The position numbers were made by a program, and so were the translations under genes. 64,000 nt of DNA. It comes from Rhodomicrobium sp. R_RK_3 (lineage in GTDB: Bacteria; Pseudomonadota; Alphaproteobacteria; Rhizobiales; Rhodomicrobiaceae). The stretch is from contig NZ_MWLK01000036.1 in the NCBI RefSeq assembly GCF_002198715.1, positions 280,402 through 344,401 on the forward strand, given 5' to 3'. The notes beneath the pieces were generated by a model that worked only from the letters and a program-made list of their open reading frames with translations, had not been told where the DNA came from and ran no database searches. Below, piece by piece: positions 17,800 through 27,700 of the stretch (within the stretch, counting starts at the first letter, position 1; each line of letters opens with the position of its first letter).

Positions 17800-19485
17800 A
17801 TGCAGGTTGATAATAGTTTCGACGCGATCGTCGTCGGGTCGGGGATTACAGGTGGCTGGGCCGCAAAGGAGCTGACAGAGAGCGGTCTGAAAGTCTTGAT
17901 GATCGAGCGCGGTCCGATGGTCGAGCACCAGGTCGACTACAACACCGAGACGCTCGCCCCCTGGGAGCTTCCCTTTCATGGCTTTGGCGATCCCGGCATG
18001 AGGGAGCGGGACTATCCGATCCAGGGCCATTCCGGCTTCCTCGACGAATGGAACCACCGCTTCTTCGTCAAGGACCACGAAAACCCCTATCAGACGCCAG
18101 CGGACCGGCCCTTCGCCTGGATCCGCGGCTATCAGCTCGGCGGCAAATCGCTGCTCTGGGGGCGACAGTCCTACCGCTGGAGCGATTATGATTTCGAGGC
18201 CAATAAGCGCGACGGCCACGGCGTCGACTGGCCGATCCGCTATGCCGACCTCGCGCCTTGGTACGACAAGGTCGAGGAATTCGCCGGAATCTCCGGCTCG
18301 TTTGAAGCATTGCCTCAGCTCCCGGACGGCAAGTTCCAGCCGCCCATGCAGCTCAACCATGTCGAGAAGGCGTTCAAGGCCACGATCGAGGACGAGTTCC
18401 CCGGCCGCACCTTGATCATCGGCCGCGTCGCCAACATGACCGAGGACAAGGAAGGCCGCTCGCGGTGCCAATACCGCAATATCTGTTCGCGCGGCTGCTC
18501 CTATGGCGGCTATTTCAGCACGCAAAGCTCGACCCTGCCGGCGGCGCGCGCGACCGGCAATCTGACGCTGGTCACGGACAGCCGCGTTGTCGGCATCGAC
18601 TATGACCCGCTGGAACGACGCGCGACGGGCGTGCGGACCGTGAACGAGGCGACCGGCACCGGTCACACCTATAATGCCCGCGTCATCTTCGTCTGCGGCG
18701 GGGCGCTGAATTCGGTGTTGCTGCTGATGCTGTCGCGCAGCGAGCAGTTTCCGCGCGGCCTCGGCAATTCGAGCGGCGCGCTCGGGCGCGGCATCATGGA
18801 TCACGCCACTTCGGCGGTCGGCGGCACGGTCTCGGGCTTCCTCGAGCATAATTATTACGGCAACCGGCCGAACGGCTTTTACATCCCACGCTTCCGCAAC
18901 ATCACCGAGCCGAAAGAGGGGATGCTGCGCGGCTATGCCATGCAGGGCAGCGCCTTGCGGGCGAATTGGAAGCGCGGCCTCCGGCGGCCCGGCGTCGGCG
19001 CGGAGTTCAAGAACGGCCTGCGCCAGCCCGGCGAGTGGCAGCTCGTCATGGCGAGCTTTGCCGAATGCCTGCCGCGCGACGCCAACCACGTCTCGCTCGA
19101 CGAGGCCAATCTGGACTCGCACGGCCTGCCGCAACTCAAGATCGACGTCACATGGTCCGACAATGAGGTGGCGCTCCTCCGCGACGCCATCGCCGAGTCC
19201 GTGCGCATGATGACGGCATTCGGGGTGCCTGTCAGCGCCGACGATCCGCACCCGAACACGCCCGGCAGCGCCATCCACGAGATGGGCGGCGCCCGGATGG
19301 GCCACGATCCCAGCACTTCGGTGCTGAACAAATACAGCCAGCTTCACGACGTCAGGAATGTGTTCGTGACGGATGGCGCGGCGATGAGTTCGTCGGCCTG
19401 TCAGAACCCGTCGCTGACCTATATGGCCATTACCGCCCGCGCCTGTGCGTCGGCGGTCTCGATGCTGCAGAACCACAGTCTGTAA
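17800..19485 (+). CDS. GMC-family FAD oxidoreductase, large subunit
   Basis: Flavoprotein of 561 residues resembling gluconate 2-dehydrogenase and glucoside 3-dehydrogenase large subunits. The FAD loop is GSGITG at residues 13-18 in AIVVGSGITGGWAAKEL. The C-terminal GMC catalytic region has the histidine in GSAIHEMGGARMG and the asparagine in CQNPSLTYMA. A cysteine group, CQYRNICSRGCSYGG, sits mid-protein. It has no signal peptide of its own; in related systems the large subunit is carried out by the Tat signal of the small subunit, which is the next gene. No cytochrome c subunit gene follows, so the electron acceptor must be encoded elsewhere. Confidence 0.9.
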   Translation: MQVDNSFDAIVVGSGITGGWAAKELTESGLKVLMIERGPMVEHQVDYNTETLAPWELPFHGFGDPGMRERDYPIQGHSGFLDEWNHRFFVKDHENPYQTPADRPFAWIRGYQLGGKSLLWGRQSYRWSDYDFEANKRDGHGVDWPIRYADLAPWYDKVEEFAGISGSFEALPQLPDGKFQPPMQLNHVEKAFKATIEDEFPGRTLIIGRVANMTEDKEGRSRCQYRNICSRGCSYGGYFSTQSSTLPAARATGNLTLVTDSRVVGIDYDPLERRATGVRTVNEATGTGHTYNARVIFVCGGALNSVLLLMLSRSEQFPRGLGNSSGALGRGIMDHATSAVGGTVSGFLEHNYYGNRPNGFYIPRFRNITEPKEGMLRGYAMQGSALRANWKRGLRRPGVGAEFKNGLRQPGEWQLVMASFAECLPRDANHVSLDEANLDSHGLPQLKIDVTWSDNEVALLRDAIAESVRMMTAFGVPVSADDPHPNTPGSAIHEMGGARMGHDPSTSVLNKYSQLHDVRNVFVTDGAAMSSSACQNPSLTYMAITARACASAVSMLQNHSL

Positions 19486-19519
19486 CGGGCCTCGACGCCA
19501 AAAAAAGATAGGTGACGAG

Positions 19520-20140
19520 ATGAATATGCACGATCCCAGCATGCGGAAAACCGTGTCCGGCCGAAGGCGTCCGCCCCCCATCAGCCGCCGTTCGATGCTG
19601 GCGGGCGGCCTCGCGGCCGGCGCCGCGCTGATGACCTCCGGCGATGCCGCGCTGACCTGGTCGCGGGTGGCCGCGGGCGAGCGCGCGGAGGGACTTTCGG
19701 ACGCCTGCTGCGCCTTCATCGATATATTTTGCGAGACCCTGATCCCCGACACCGACACGCCGGGCGCCAGGAGCGCCAACGTCCCGAAATTCCTGTCCTT
19801 GTTCGTCGCCAGCGCGCCGGGGGACTCGGTGGCGGCGTTCGAGGCCAATGTCGCGCTGATCTGCGCCGATCTCGAAAAGCGGGCCGGCGCCCCGTTCCAG
19901 CAGCTCGCGCCGAAGGACCGCGAGGCCGTGCTCGCGGCATTCGACGCCGACGCCATCGACAAGACAGCGGAGCAGCCCTATTACGCCAGCTACGTCTCTC
20001 TGCGGGTGCTGACGGTGCTCGGCTACTACACCTCGCATGAGGGCGGCGCCGAGGAGCTGCGATATGAGTTGGTGCCCGGCCGCCACGAGGCCGACATCCC
20101 GCTCGACCCGGCCTACCGCGCCTTCTCCAACGCCAGTTGA
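19520..20140 (+). CDS. Gluconate 2-dehydrogenase subunit 3-family protein (Tat signal)
   Basis: Small subunit of 206 residues for the preceding flavoprotein. The ATG at 19520 has AGGTGA just upstream; the longer in-frame start at 19445 lies inside the previous gene. A Tat motif SRRSMLAGG near residue 25 is followed by an alanine-rich hydrophobic stretch. The mature part has family features: CAFIDIFCETLIPDTDTPGA near the start of the domain and YYASYVSLRVLTVLGYYTS towards the end. In the family this subunit stabilises the flavoprotein and supplies the export signal. It converges on tctA. Confidence 0.85.
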   Translation: MNMHDPSMRKTVSGRRRPPPISRRSMLAGGLAAGAALMTSGDAALTWSRVAAGERAEGLSDACCAFIDIFCETLIPDTDTPGARSANVPKFLSLFVASAPGDSVAAFEANVALICADLEKRAGAPFQQLAPKDREAVLAAFDADAIDKTAEQPYYASYVSLRVLTVLGYYTSHEGGAEELRYELVPGRHEADIPLDPAYRAFSNAS

Positions 20141-20189
20141 ACGCGGCAGAATCGGCCGGCGGCCGTCTGGCCGGTCCCGCCGCGCCAAT

Positions 20190-21683
20190 TCACTGCGCCA
20201 GGGGCCGCGACCGCAACCGCCAGAGCCATGCGCCGAGCGGCCAGAGCAGCGCGGCGATGGTGAACGAGGCGAGCACGGCGGAAACCGGCCGCTCGAAGAA
20301 CGGCAGGATGCTCCCGTCGGACTTGATGATCGAGGTGACGAAACTCTGCTCGACCATGGTGCCCATGACGATGCCGAGCACCATCGCGGCGACCGGATAG
20401 CCATTGCGCTCCATGACGAAGCCGATGATGCCGAAGGCGGCGACGATCATCACCGAATAGAGGTTGTTGCCGGTCGCGAATGCGCCGACCGCGCAGAGCA
20501 GCACGATCACCGGCATGATCGCCGCGCGCGGGGCGCGCAGGACATGGCTCGCCGCGCGGATCATGACGATGCCGAGCGGGATCATGATGATGTTGGCGAG
20601 GATGAAGATGATGTAGAGCGCGTACATGCTCGAGGCGCGCTCGGTGAACAGCGTCGGGCCGGGATTGAGGCCCTTCATATAAAGCACGCCGATGGCGATG
20701 GCGGTGATGGTATCGCCGGGAATGCCGAACAGCAGCGCCGGCACCCAGCCCGAGGCGAGGCTGGCATTGTTGCTGGCGCCCGCCTCGATCAGCCCCTCCG
20801 GATGGCCGGTGCCGAATTTCTCCGGCGTCTTGGAGAAGCGCTTCGACATCGCATAGCTGACCCAGGCCGCCATGTCCGCGCCCGCGCCCGGCAGCACGCC
20901 GATGATGATGCCGACGATATTGCCGCGCACTTGCGGCTTCACATATTGCTTCGTCAGCGCGATCTGGCCCGCGAGGATGCTGCCGAAGCGCCGGTAGGGC
21001 AGCTTCGGCGGCTCCGAAGTCAGCATGGCGCGCATGACCTCGGACACGGCAAAGACGCCAACCAGCGCCGGGATCGGCTCGATGCCGCCGAGCAGGTCGA
21101 CGCTGCCGAAGGTGAAGCGCGCCGCGCCCGCCGGATTGTCGATGCCGACGCAGGAGACCAGAAGGCCGAGGAACATGCTGGCGATGGCCTTGACCGGTGA
21201 TGAGCGGGCGACCAGCGTCGCGCACATCAGGCCGAGAAAGGCGAGCCAGAAATATTCGAAGGTCGAGAAGTTTAGCGCGATCTCGGCGAGGGGCGGCGCC
21301 AGCAACATCAGCGAAATCGTGCCCGCGATGCCGCCGAGCGCGGAGAACCACAGGCCGATGCCGAGCGCCATTTCCGGCTGGCCCTTGCGCGTCATGGCAT
21401 AGGCTTCGTCGGTATAGGCTGCCGAGGCGGGCGTGCCGGGGATGCGCAGCAGCGCGCCGGGGATGTCGCCGGAAAAGATCGCCATCGCCGAGGCGGAGAT
21501 GATGGTGGCGATGGCGGCAATCGGCGACAGGTAGAAGGTGACGGGCACAAGCAGCGCCGTCGCCATGGTGGCGGACAGGCCGGGCAGCGAGCCGACCACC
21601 AGCCCGTAGATCGAGGACAGCAGGATGGCGATCAGCACGTCGGTCTGGCAGACCATGCCGATGGCTTCAAACAATGTGCTCAC
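20190..21683 (-). CDS. tctA: Tripartite tricarboxylate transporter large permease TctA
   Basis: Large inner membrane subunit of a TctABC-type carboxylate importer driven by ion gradients. At 497 residues it has about 11-12 hydrophobic segments and the glycine-rich signatures GLVVGSLPGLSATMATALL near residue 30 and IIIGVLPGAGADMAAWVSY near residue 260. It is the last gene of a tctC-tctB-tctA minus-strand operon, 9 bases after tctB. The substrate (citrate, tartrate, terephthalate or another carboxylate) cannot be read from the sequence, and no catabolic gene is adjacent. Confidence 0.95.
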   Translation of the reverse strand: MSTLFEAIGMVCQTDVLIAILLSSIYGLVVGSLPGLSATMATALLVPVTFYLSPIAAIATIISASAMAIFSGDIPGALLRIPGTPASAAYTDEAYAMTRKGQPEMALGIGLWFSALGGIAGTISLMLLAPPLAEIALNFSTFEYFWLAFLGLMCATLVARSSPVKAIASMFLGLLVSCVGIDNPAGAARFTFGSVDLLGGIEPIPALVGVFAVSEVMRAMLTSEPPKLPYRRFGSILAGQIALTKQYVKPQVRGNIVGIIIGVLPGAGADMAAWVSYAMSKRFSKTPEKFGTGHPEGLIEAGASNNASLASGWVPALLFGIPGDTITAIAIGVLYMKGLNPGPTLFTERASSMYALYIIFILANIIMIPLGIVMIRAASHVLRAPRAAIMPVIVLLCAVGAFATGNNLYSVMIVAAFGIIGFVMERNGYPVAAMVLGIVMGTMVEQSFVTSIIKSDGSILPFFERPVSAVLASFTIAALLWPLGAWLWRLRSRPLAQ

Positions 21684-21692
21684 GCGCGGACC

Positions 21693-22181
21693 TCACCATG
21701 GCATGGGAATGAGCCCCGGCGGCAGCGGCACCCGCAGGAGCTTGGAGAAGAGGAGATGCACCAGGACCGGCGCAACGATGGCCAGCGGCACGGCGAGGCG
21801 GAGGCGAGCCCCGAGCGCCGTCGCGGTGGTCAGCACCATCAGCCCGGCTGTCAGCACGAAGCCGAGGCGGTCGACGGTCAGCACGTAGAACAAGAGTAGG
21901 CCCGGCGGGATCAGCGCCATCAGGCCGCGCCACCAGTCGGGAGGCCCGCTTTGCACCTCGGTGGCGGAGAGCGTTTCGTCCTCGGGGTCCTCTTCAAAGC
22001 TTTTGCCGACACCGAGCGCAATCAGCGCTCCGCAGAGGCACAGCCCGGTGCCGATCACCATCGGAAACACATCCGGGCCGACCTGCTGGCCCGGCACCGG
22101 CGGCAGGCGCGAGCCGCCATAGGCGGCAAGCCCACCCAGGGCGACGAGGAACAGACCCGTTACGCGGTCGGAAAACTGCAT
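21693..22181 (-). CDS. tctB: Tripartite tricarboxylate transporter small permease TctB
   Basis: Small membrane subunit of 162 residues with four hydrophobic segments, as in the TctB family. It starts MQFSDRVTGLFLVALGGLAAYGGSRL and has the frequently seen GPDVFPMVIG loop after the first helix. Poorly conserved in sequence; the call rests on size, topology and its place between tctC and tctA. Confidence 0.88.
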   Translation of the reverse strand: MQFSDRVTGLFLVALGGLAAYGGSRLPPVPGQQVGPDVFPMVIGTGLCLCGALIALGVGKSFEEDPEDETLSATEVQSGPPDWWRGLMALIPPGLLLFYVLTVDRLGFVLTAGLMVLTTATALGARLRLAVPLAIVAPVLVHLLFSKLLRVPLPPGLIPMPW

Positions 22182-22253
22182 GATTGCGAAAGCCGGATTG
22201 CCTGGAATGAAGGGGGGAGCCGTGGACCCGCTCTAAGATCCACGGCCTCAGCG

Positions 22254-23249
22254 TCAGCCCTTGGCGAGACCGGCGGCCTTCATGGCCACGCCCATCGCCT
22301 TGTCGCCCGCTTCCATGAACGATCCGAACTCCGCGCCCGGCGCCCAGCGCACGCCAAAGCCCCGGCTCGCCATGAAGTCGCGGAACTCGCTGGATTCGTT
22401 GACCTTCTTGAGCGCAGCGGTCATGGCGGCGACGGTTTCCGGCGGCATCCCCTTCGGCCCGGCGATGCCGCGCCAGGCGCCGGTGGTGTAGTCGATGCCC
22501 ATCGCCTCCTTCAGCGTCGGCACGTCCTTGAAGGCGGGATTGCGCTCGGCGGCCATGATGGCGAGGCTGCGCGCCTTGCCCGCTTCGATCATGGCGCGCG
22601 CCTCCGGCACCGAGCAGGTGACGATGTCGAGGCCGCCCGCCGCCAGATCCTGCATGGCGGGCGCGGCGCCGTTCAGCGGCACCCAGGCGACGTGATCCGG
22701 CTTCAGCCCCATCGCGGTGAGCCAGCCGACCAGCGCCAGATGCCAGATGCCTCCCTGCCCCGTCCCCGAGGCTTTCAGCTTGCCGGGCGGCGCCGCCTTG
22801 ACGGCGTCGGCCAGTTCCTTGACGGTCTTGTACGGGCTCGAAGCATTGACCTGGATGCCGGGCGGGTCCTCATTCATCAATGCGAGCGGGGTGTAGCTGT
22901 CAGGCCTGAACTCGGTCAGCCCCTGCCAGTGCAGCATGGAGATCTCGACCGTGAGTATCCCGATGGTGTAGCCGTCCGGCGCCGCGCTGGCGATGGCGGC
23001 ATGGCCGACCACGCCCGAACCGCCGGTCCGGTTGACGACATTGAAGGGCTGCTTCAGCTCCTTCTCCAGCACCGCCGAGACGATGCGCACGGTCGCATCC
23101 GTGCCGCCGCCCGCGCCCCACGGGCAAATCACCGTCACCGGACGCGCCGGCCAGGTCTGCGCCTGCGCCGGATTGAGGCCGAGCGCCAAAGCCGCACCGC
23201 CCGCTGCGCCGCCGGCCAGCACCTGGCGGCGGGTCAACCCGCTTGTCAT
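22254..23249 (-). CDS. tctC: Tripartite tricarboxylate transporter binding protein TctC (Bug family)
   Basis: Periplasmic carboxylate-binding protein of 331 residues. The ATG at 23249 has GGAGG 6 bases upstream; longer in-frame starts to 23390 lack a signal. The N terminus is Tat-like (LTRRQVLAGGAAGG, cleavage near NPAQA). Bug-family motifs follow: WPARPVTVICPWGAGGGTD at the mature start, and NRTGGSGVVGHAAIASAAPDG. It is the first gene of the operon and is divergent from the metallopeptidase gene at 23518. Confidence 0.94.
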   Translation of the reverse strand: MTSGLTRRQVLAGGAAGGAALALGLNPAQAQTWPARPVTVICPWGAGGGTDATVRIVSAVLEKELKQPFNVVNRTGGSGVVGHAAIASAAPDGYTIGILTVEISMLHWQGLTEFRPDSYTPLALMNEDPPGIQVNASSPYKTVKELADAVKAAPPGKLKASGTGQGGIWHLALVGWLTAMGLKPDHVAWVPLNGAAPAMQDLAAGGLDIVTCSVPEARAMIEAGKARSLAIMAAERNPAFKDVPTLKEAMGIDYTTGAWRGIAGPKGMPPETVAAMTAALKKVNESSEFRDFMASRGFGVRWAPGAEFGSFMEAGDKAMGVAMKAAGLAKG

Positions 23250-23517
23250 TGTTTCCTCCCACCTGTTTGCTTTCTGTTTTCCCCGATGATACCGCAAATG
23301 CGTCGAAGCGCCACAGCCAGTCGACTTGGAGCGATACGATCGGCCCGTGCCGCCGCCCCGGCGATCCGCGGCCGACCACAGGAAACGCATTTTTCACTTC
23401 GATACAGTCTTCTGCGGCGGGGACTGGCGGGGCATCCGTAGACGAGGGCACTTGCCCGCGGGCGTGTCTGACGAAATAGTGGGGCGCCGAAGGGCCCTGA
23501 GGTGAGGGAGCACATCC

Positions 23518-24786
23518 ATGTCCGCAATGGACAAGGCCAGCGCCGCATTGCAATCCGCCGCCGACCTGCCGCCGCCCGAGGCGATGCCGGCCCGATTCGG
23601 CGCGCTGCCTTACCATGTCGCGGTCGCCGGGCATTTGCGCACCGGAGAGGCGGCGCTGTGGAGCTGGTTCGAGTCCGACCAGTTCTCCAAGCGCTATAGC
23701 GAGATGGTCAAGCTGGAGCTGCTGAAATCCACCTACCGCCTGACCCGCGCCGACCAGCCCGGCCTCTACGCCCAGGCCGATGTCGCCTTGAACGCGCTCG
23801 GCCTCGACCTGCCGGTGACGGTCTATCAGCGACAGGGCGGCGGCGACGGCGCGAATGCCGCACTGATCTTCCTGCCGGACGAGGCGGCGATCATGCTGAT
23901 GGGCAATATCGCCGAGCTGCTGAGCGAGGGGGAGACGCTGGCGCTGCTCGGCCATGAGCTGGCGCATCACCGGCTCTACACGCTGGATGGCGGCCAATAT
24001 TTCACGGCGGCGCGGCTTCTCGACTGGTGCGCCGAGCAGCCCGGCTGCGACGCCGCCTTCCGGGAGACCGACCGGCTCTATCAGCTCCACACCGAGATTT
24101 TCGCCGATATGGGCGCGCTGCACGTCACCAGTGACCGCGACGCGGTGATCGCCTCGCTCATCAAGGTCTCGACCGGGCTCAGGAGCGTGACGGCGCGTTC
24201 CTACCTCGAGCAGACCAGCGAAATCCTGGAGGGCGACAAGGCCGGCTCCGAGGGCGTCACCCACCCGGAACTCTATATCCGCGCCAAGGCGCTCGACCTG
24301 CTGGCCGCCGACCCGCCCCGCATCGGCGAGACCGAGGCGCTGGTGCGCGGCAAGATCGAAGCGGGGCGGCTCGACATTCTCGGCCAGCACAAGCTGAGCA
24401 CGCTGTCGCGCGAGCTGGTGGATTGCCTGATGGTGCACCCCTTCATGCGCGGCGAATATGCCGCCAACCTCGCCGAGCGCTATTTCCCCGGCTACCGGCC
24501 CGCCGCCGTACCCTCGGCCGATCATGCCGCCATGGCGGTGGAGATCGCGGGACTGGCGAAATCCTGCCACGACTATCTCGCCTTTCTCCTGCTCGACTTC
24601 GCCACCGTCGATCCCGATCACGGCGAGGCGGGCCTTGCCTGGACGCTCGATCTCGCCGACCGCATCGGGCTGTTCACGGTCTACGAGGCCCTCGCGCGCA
24701 AGGAGCTGAAGCGCAAGAAGGAGGATCTCACCAAGCTGAGGCGCGGCGCGGCCGAGAAGATCGAGAAGGCCAACCATGCAGCCTGA
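23518..24786 (+). CDS. Soluble M48-like zinc metallopeptidase
   Basis: 422 residues, no signal peptide or membrane segment, so predicted cytosolic, unlike HtpX. The gluzincin zinc motif HELAH is at residues 146-150 within LLGHELAHH, and the third ligand is probably Glu193 in HTEIFADMGAL, followed by Asp197 as in M48. The C-terminal half is a helical region ending in a lysine-rich tail (KELKRKKEDL). GAGGGAG lies 7 bases before the ATG. The stop overlaps the start of the giant helicase gene by 11 bases, so the two are almost certainly made together. The substrate is unknown; a regulated protease serving the helicase/nuclease protein is the main hypothesis. Confidence 0.85.
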   Translation: MSAMDKASAALQSAADLPPPEAMPARFGALPYHVAVAGHLRTGEAALWSWFESDQFSKRYSEMVKLELLKSTYRLTRADQPGLYAQADVALNALGLDLPVTVYQRQGGGDGANAALIFLPDEAAIMLMGNIAELLSEGETLALLGHELAHHRLYTLDGGQYFTAARLLDWCAEQPGCDAAFRETDRLYQLHTEIFADMGALHVTSDRDAVIASLIKVSTGLRSVTARSYLEQTSEILEGDKAGSEGVTHPELYIRAKALDLLAADPPRIGETEALVRGKIEAGRLDILGQHKLSTLSRELVDCLMVHPFMRGEYAANLAERYFPGYRPAAVPSADHAAMAVEIAGLAKSCHDYLAFLLLDFATVDPDHGEAGLAWTLDLADRIGLFTVYEALARKELKRKKEDLTKLRRGAAEKIEKANHAA

Positions 24787-27700
24787 CGCCATCGAGCCGG
24801 AAGCAACGCAGGGCTTCGCCGATCTGCTCGCCGCATGGCGCGAGGCGGACAGCGCCGGCACCGACGATGTGCTGACCGCCGCGCTGCCGCTGATCGAACA
24901 GGTCGCGGCGCTGCATGAAGAGGGCAAGGTCGCGCCGCTGAACGGCGTCGACGCGCTGCGCGTTTCGATGGGCCATCTCTGGTTTCCGAACCGCATGGCG
25001 GGCGACGCCGTGGACAACGCGTCCGCCTTGCGCGCCGTCGAGCAGGCCGAAGCCGCCCGCCTTGAAGTCACCTCGCGCTACAAGGAGCGCAGCGAAAGCG
25101 GCGGCGTGTCGGTCGTCGACGCCACCGTCGCGGAGCGGTCCGAGGAGCAGCCACGCCGCGCCTATTACCCGGACTACATCGCCTGGGAGCAGCGCGCCGG
25201 CCATCACGACCAGCTCTCCGACATTTTCGTGCTCGGGCTGATCCTCGGCAGCCTCGCCATGCGCCTCGACCTGACCGACGACGAGGACATGCGCAGCTTC
25301 GCCCGGATGCGCGGCGACCTGATGCGGCACAATCCGCGCCTGCATCCGGTGCTGTCGCAGATCATCGAGAAGATGACCGAACTCGACCGCCGCCGGCGTC
25401 CGCAGGACCTGCGCCAGATCGCCAACGCGCTCGCCCATTACCGCGACCAGGATATCGAGCTGGACGACGGCGACCACGAGGCGGCGCCCGACCCTTCCGA
25501 CCGCCCCGGCGTGCGCAAGCACCTGCATCAGAAGCTGCGCGACCGGCTGTTCGAGATCAACCGCCGCAACCGCCTGATCTATTTCCGCGAGACCGGCGCC
25601 ACCATCAATCTGACGGTTGGCTCGATGCCCTATCTGATCGACCACAAGTCGATCAAGCCCGCCCAGCTCTTCCACCTGAACGACCGCATCAGCGCCGACC
25701 TGAAGCGGCCGATCGACCTCAGTAGCTGGCTGCAATTCCAGGACTATGAATTCCTCCCCGCCAATCTCGACCGCATCCGCCTCGACGCCCAGCGCGACGC
25801 CCGCGAATACGGCTTTTCGCAATTGCGGCTGGTGGTCGCCTTCCTGCGCTGGACCAATCTGAAGGAAGCGCCGAACGAGCGCATCAACAGCCCGCTGATC
25901 CTGCTGCCCGCCGAGCTCACGCGGCGCAAGGGCGTCAAGGACAGCTTTCGCCTGGAAGCCGCGCCGACCGAGGCGCAGATCAACCCCGCCCTGCGCTATT
26001 ATCTGCGCAAGCTCTACGACATCCGCCTGCCGGAATTCATCGACGCGAGCAGCATGGAGGCGGTGCGCGCGCTGCACGCCGATCTCGTGCGGCAGCTCGC
26101 GCGCTCGGCCAAGGGCGTCGACCTGGCGCTGGTCGAAACGCCGCGCATCATGCTCATCCACCGCACGGCGCGGCGCAAGATGGACGATTTCCGCCGCCGC
26201 CGCGCGCGCACCGGCGTCGGCATCAAGGATTATGCCGGCCTCGCCTATAGCTATGCGCGCGGCACCTACGAACCGCTCGGCGTGCAGATCTTCGAGCGCG
26301 ACATCCGCGTCAGCCGCGCGCCGCGCCGCGAAATGGCCGAGGAAGGCATCAAGCCGAAACTGCACCAGATGGTGGCGGCCGAAGAAGCCGCCGCCGATCA
26401 GGCTCCGGCGGAACCCGGCCCCGCCGAGCGCGAGCGCACCTTCTACGCCGTCGATGACGGCAATGCCGCCGGCTCGCATGACTGGGAGATCGACCTCTGC
26501 TCGGTGACGCTGGCCAATTTCAACTACCGCAAGATGACCCTGGTGCGCGACTATGCCGACCTCATCGGCAAGCCCGCCCGCGAGCATGTGAATTTCGACC
26601 CGCTCTTCTCCGACGAAGCGCGCCGCGCCTTCCGGCCCGACAGCGGCGCGCGCCGTGAAAATTACATGGTCTTGCCTGCCGACCCGAGCCAGATGGACGC
26701 CATCGCCCGCGCCAGCACCGGCGAGAGCTATGTCATCCAGGGGCCGCCCGGCACCGGCAAGTCGCAGACCATCACCAATCTGATCGCCGATTACGTGGCG
26801 CGCGGCAAAGCGGTGCTGTTCGTCTGCGAGAAGCGGGCGGCGCTCGACGTGGTGTTCCACCGGCTGAAGCAGATCGGCCTCGGCGATGTCTCGACGCTGA
26901 TCCATGACAGCCAGGGCGACAAGAAGGCGTTCATCGAAGAGCTGAAGTCGATCTACGAGGACTGGACCGCCAGGACGCCGCGCGAGGATGTTGCGCGGCA
27001 CCGGGCGGCGCTGGTCGGCGAGATCGAGGCGCGGCTGGCGGAGTTGCAGCGCTTTTCGGCGGCGATGACGGCGCCGGTCGAGGAGGGCGGGCCGCCGTTG
27101 CGCGACCTGATCGAGGAACGGCTGAAACACGGCGCCGCCGCCAGCGAACTGCCTCCGGCGGCCAAGACCGGGATGCCCGGCTGGGCCGCCTTCCATCAGG
27201 CGCGGCCGGTCCTCGCCCCGCTTCGCGATGCGCTGATCGCCAGCGGCTACGACGGCATCCTGGCGCGCTCGCCCCTGCGGCTGCTGCGCGGCGACCTCGC
27301 CAACCGGCCCGACGCCACCGAGCGCGTGGAACGCGCCTTGCGCCGCGCGCGGACGGCCCTCGCCGATGCGGCGGGTGCGGTGGAGGAGACGCGGGCCTTT
27401 CTCGACCGCGAGACGCTGAGCTGGGGCGAGGCGCTGGCCGCCGGAGCGTTCTGCCGCGCGGTCCAGCCGATCGCGGCGGCGGAAAAGCTCGCCATCCTCG
27501 ATGACGGCGACATCTCCGCCGCGATGCTGTCGGTGTCGCTGGACAAATTCGCGGAAGTGGAGGCCAAGGCCCAGGCGGCCCGCGAGGCCGCCGCGGGATG
27601 GGCGGAAGACGCGGAACTGCCCGATCTGAAAGCCCTGATCGAGGCGGCGCAGAAGCATGAAGGCAAGTTTTTCGCCTTCCTCAACGGCGATTGGCGGCGG

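Noticed and set aside
17794-19962. A 722-residue minus-strand open frame opposite the GMC oxidoreductase
   Set aside because: No domain; the plus strand has FAD and GMC catalytic motifs.
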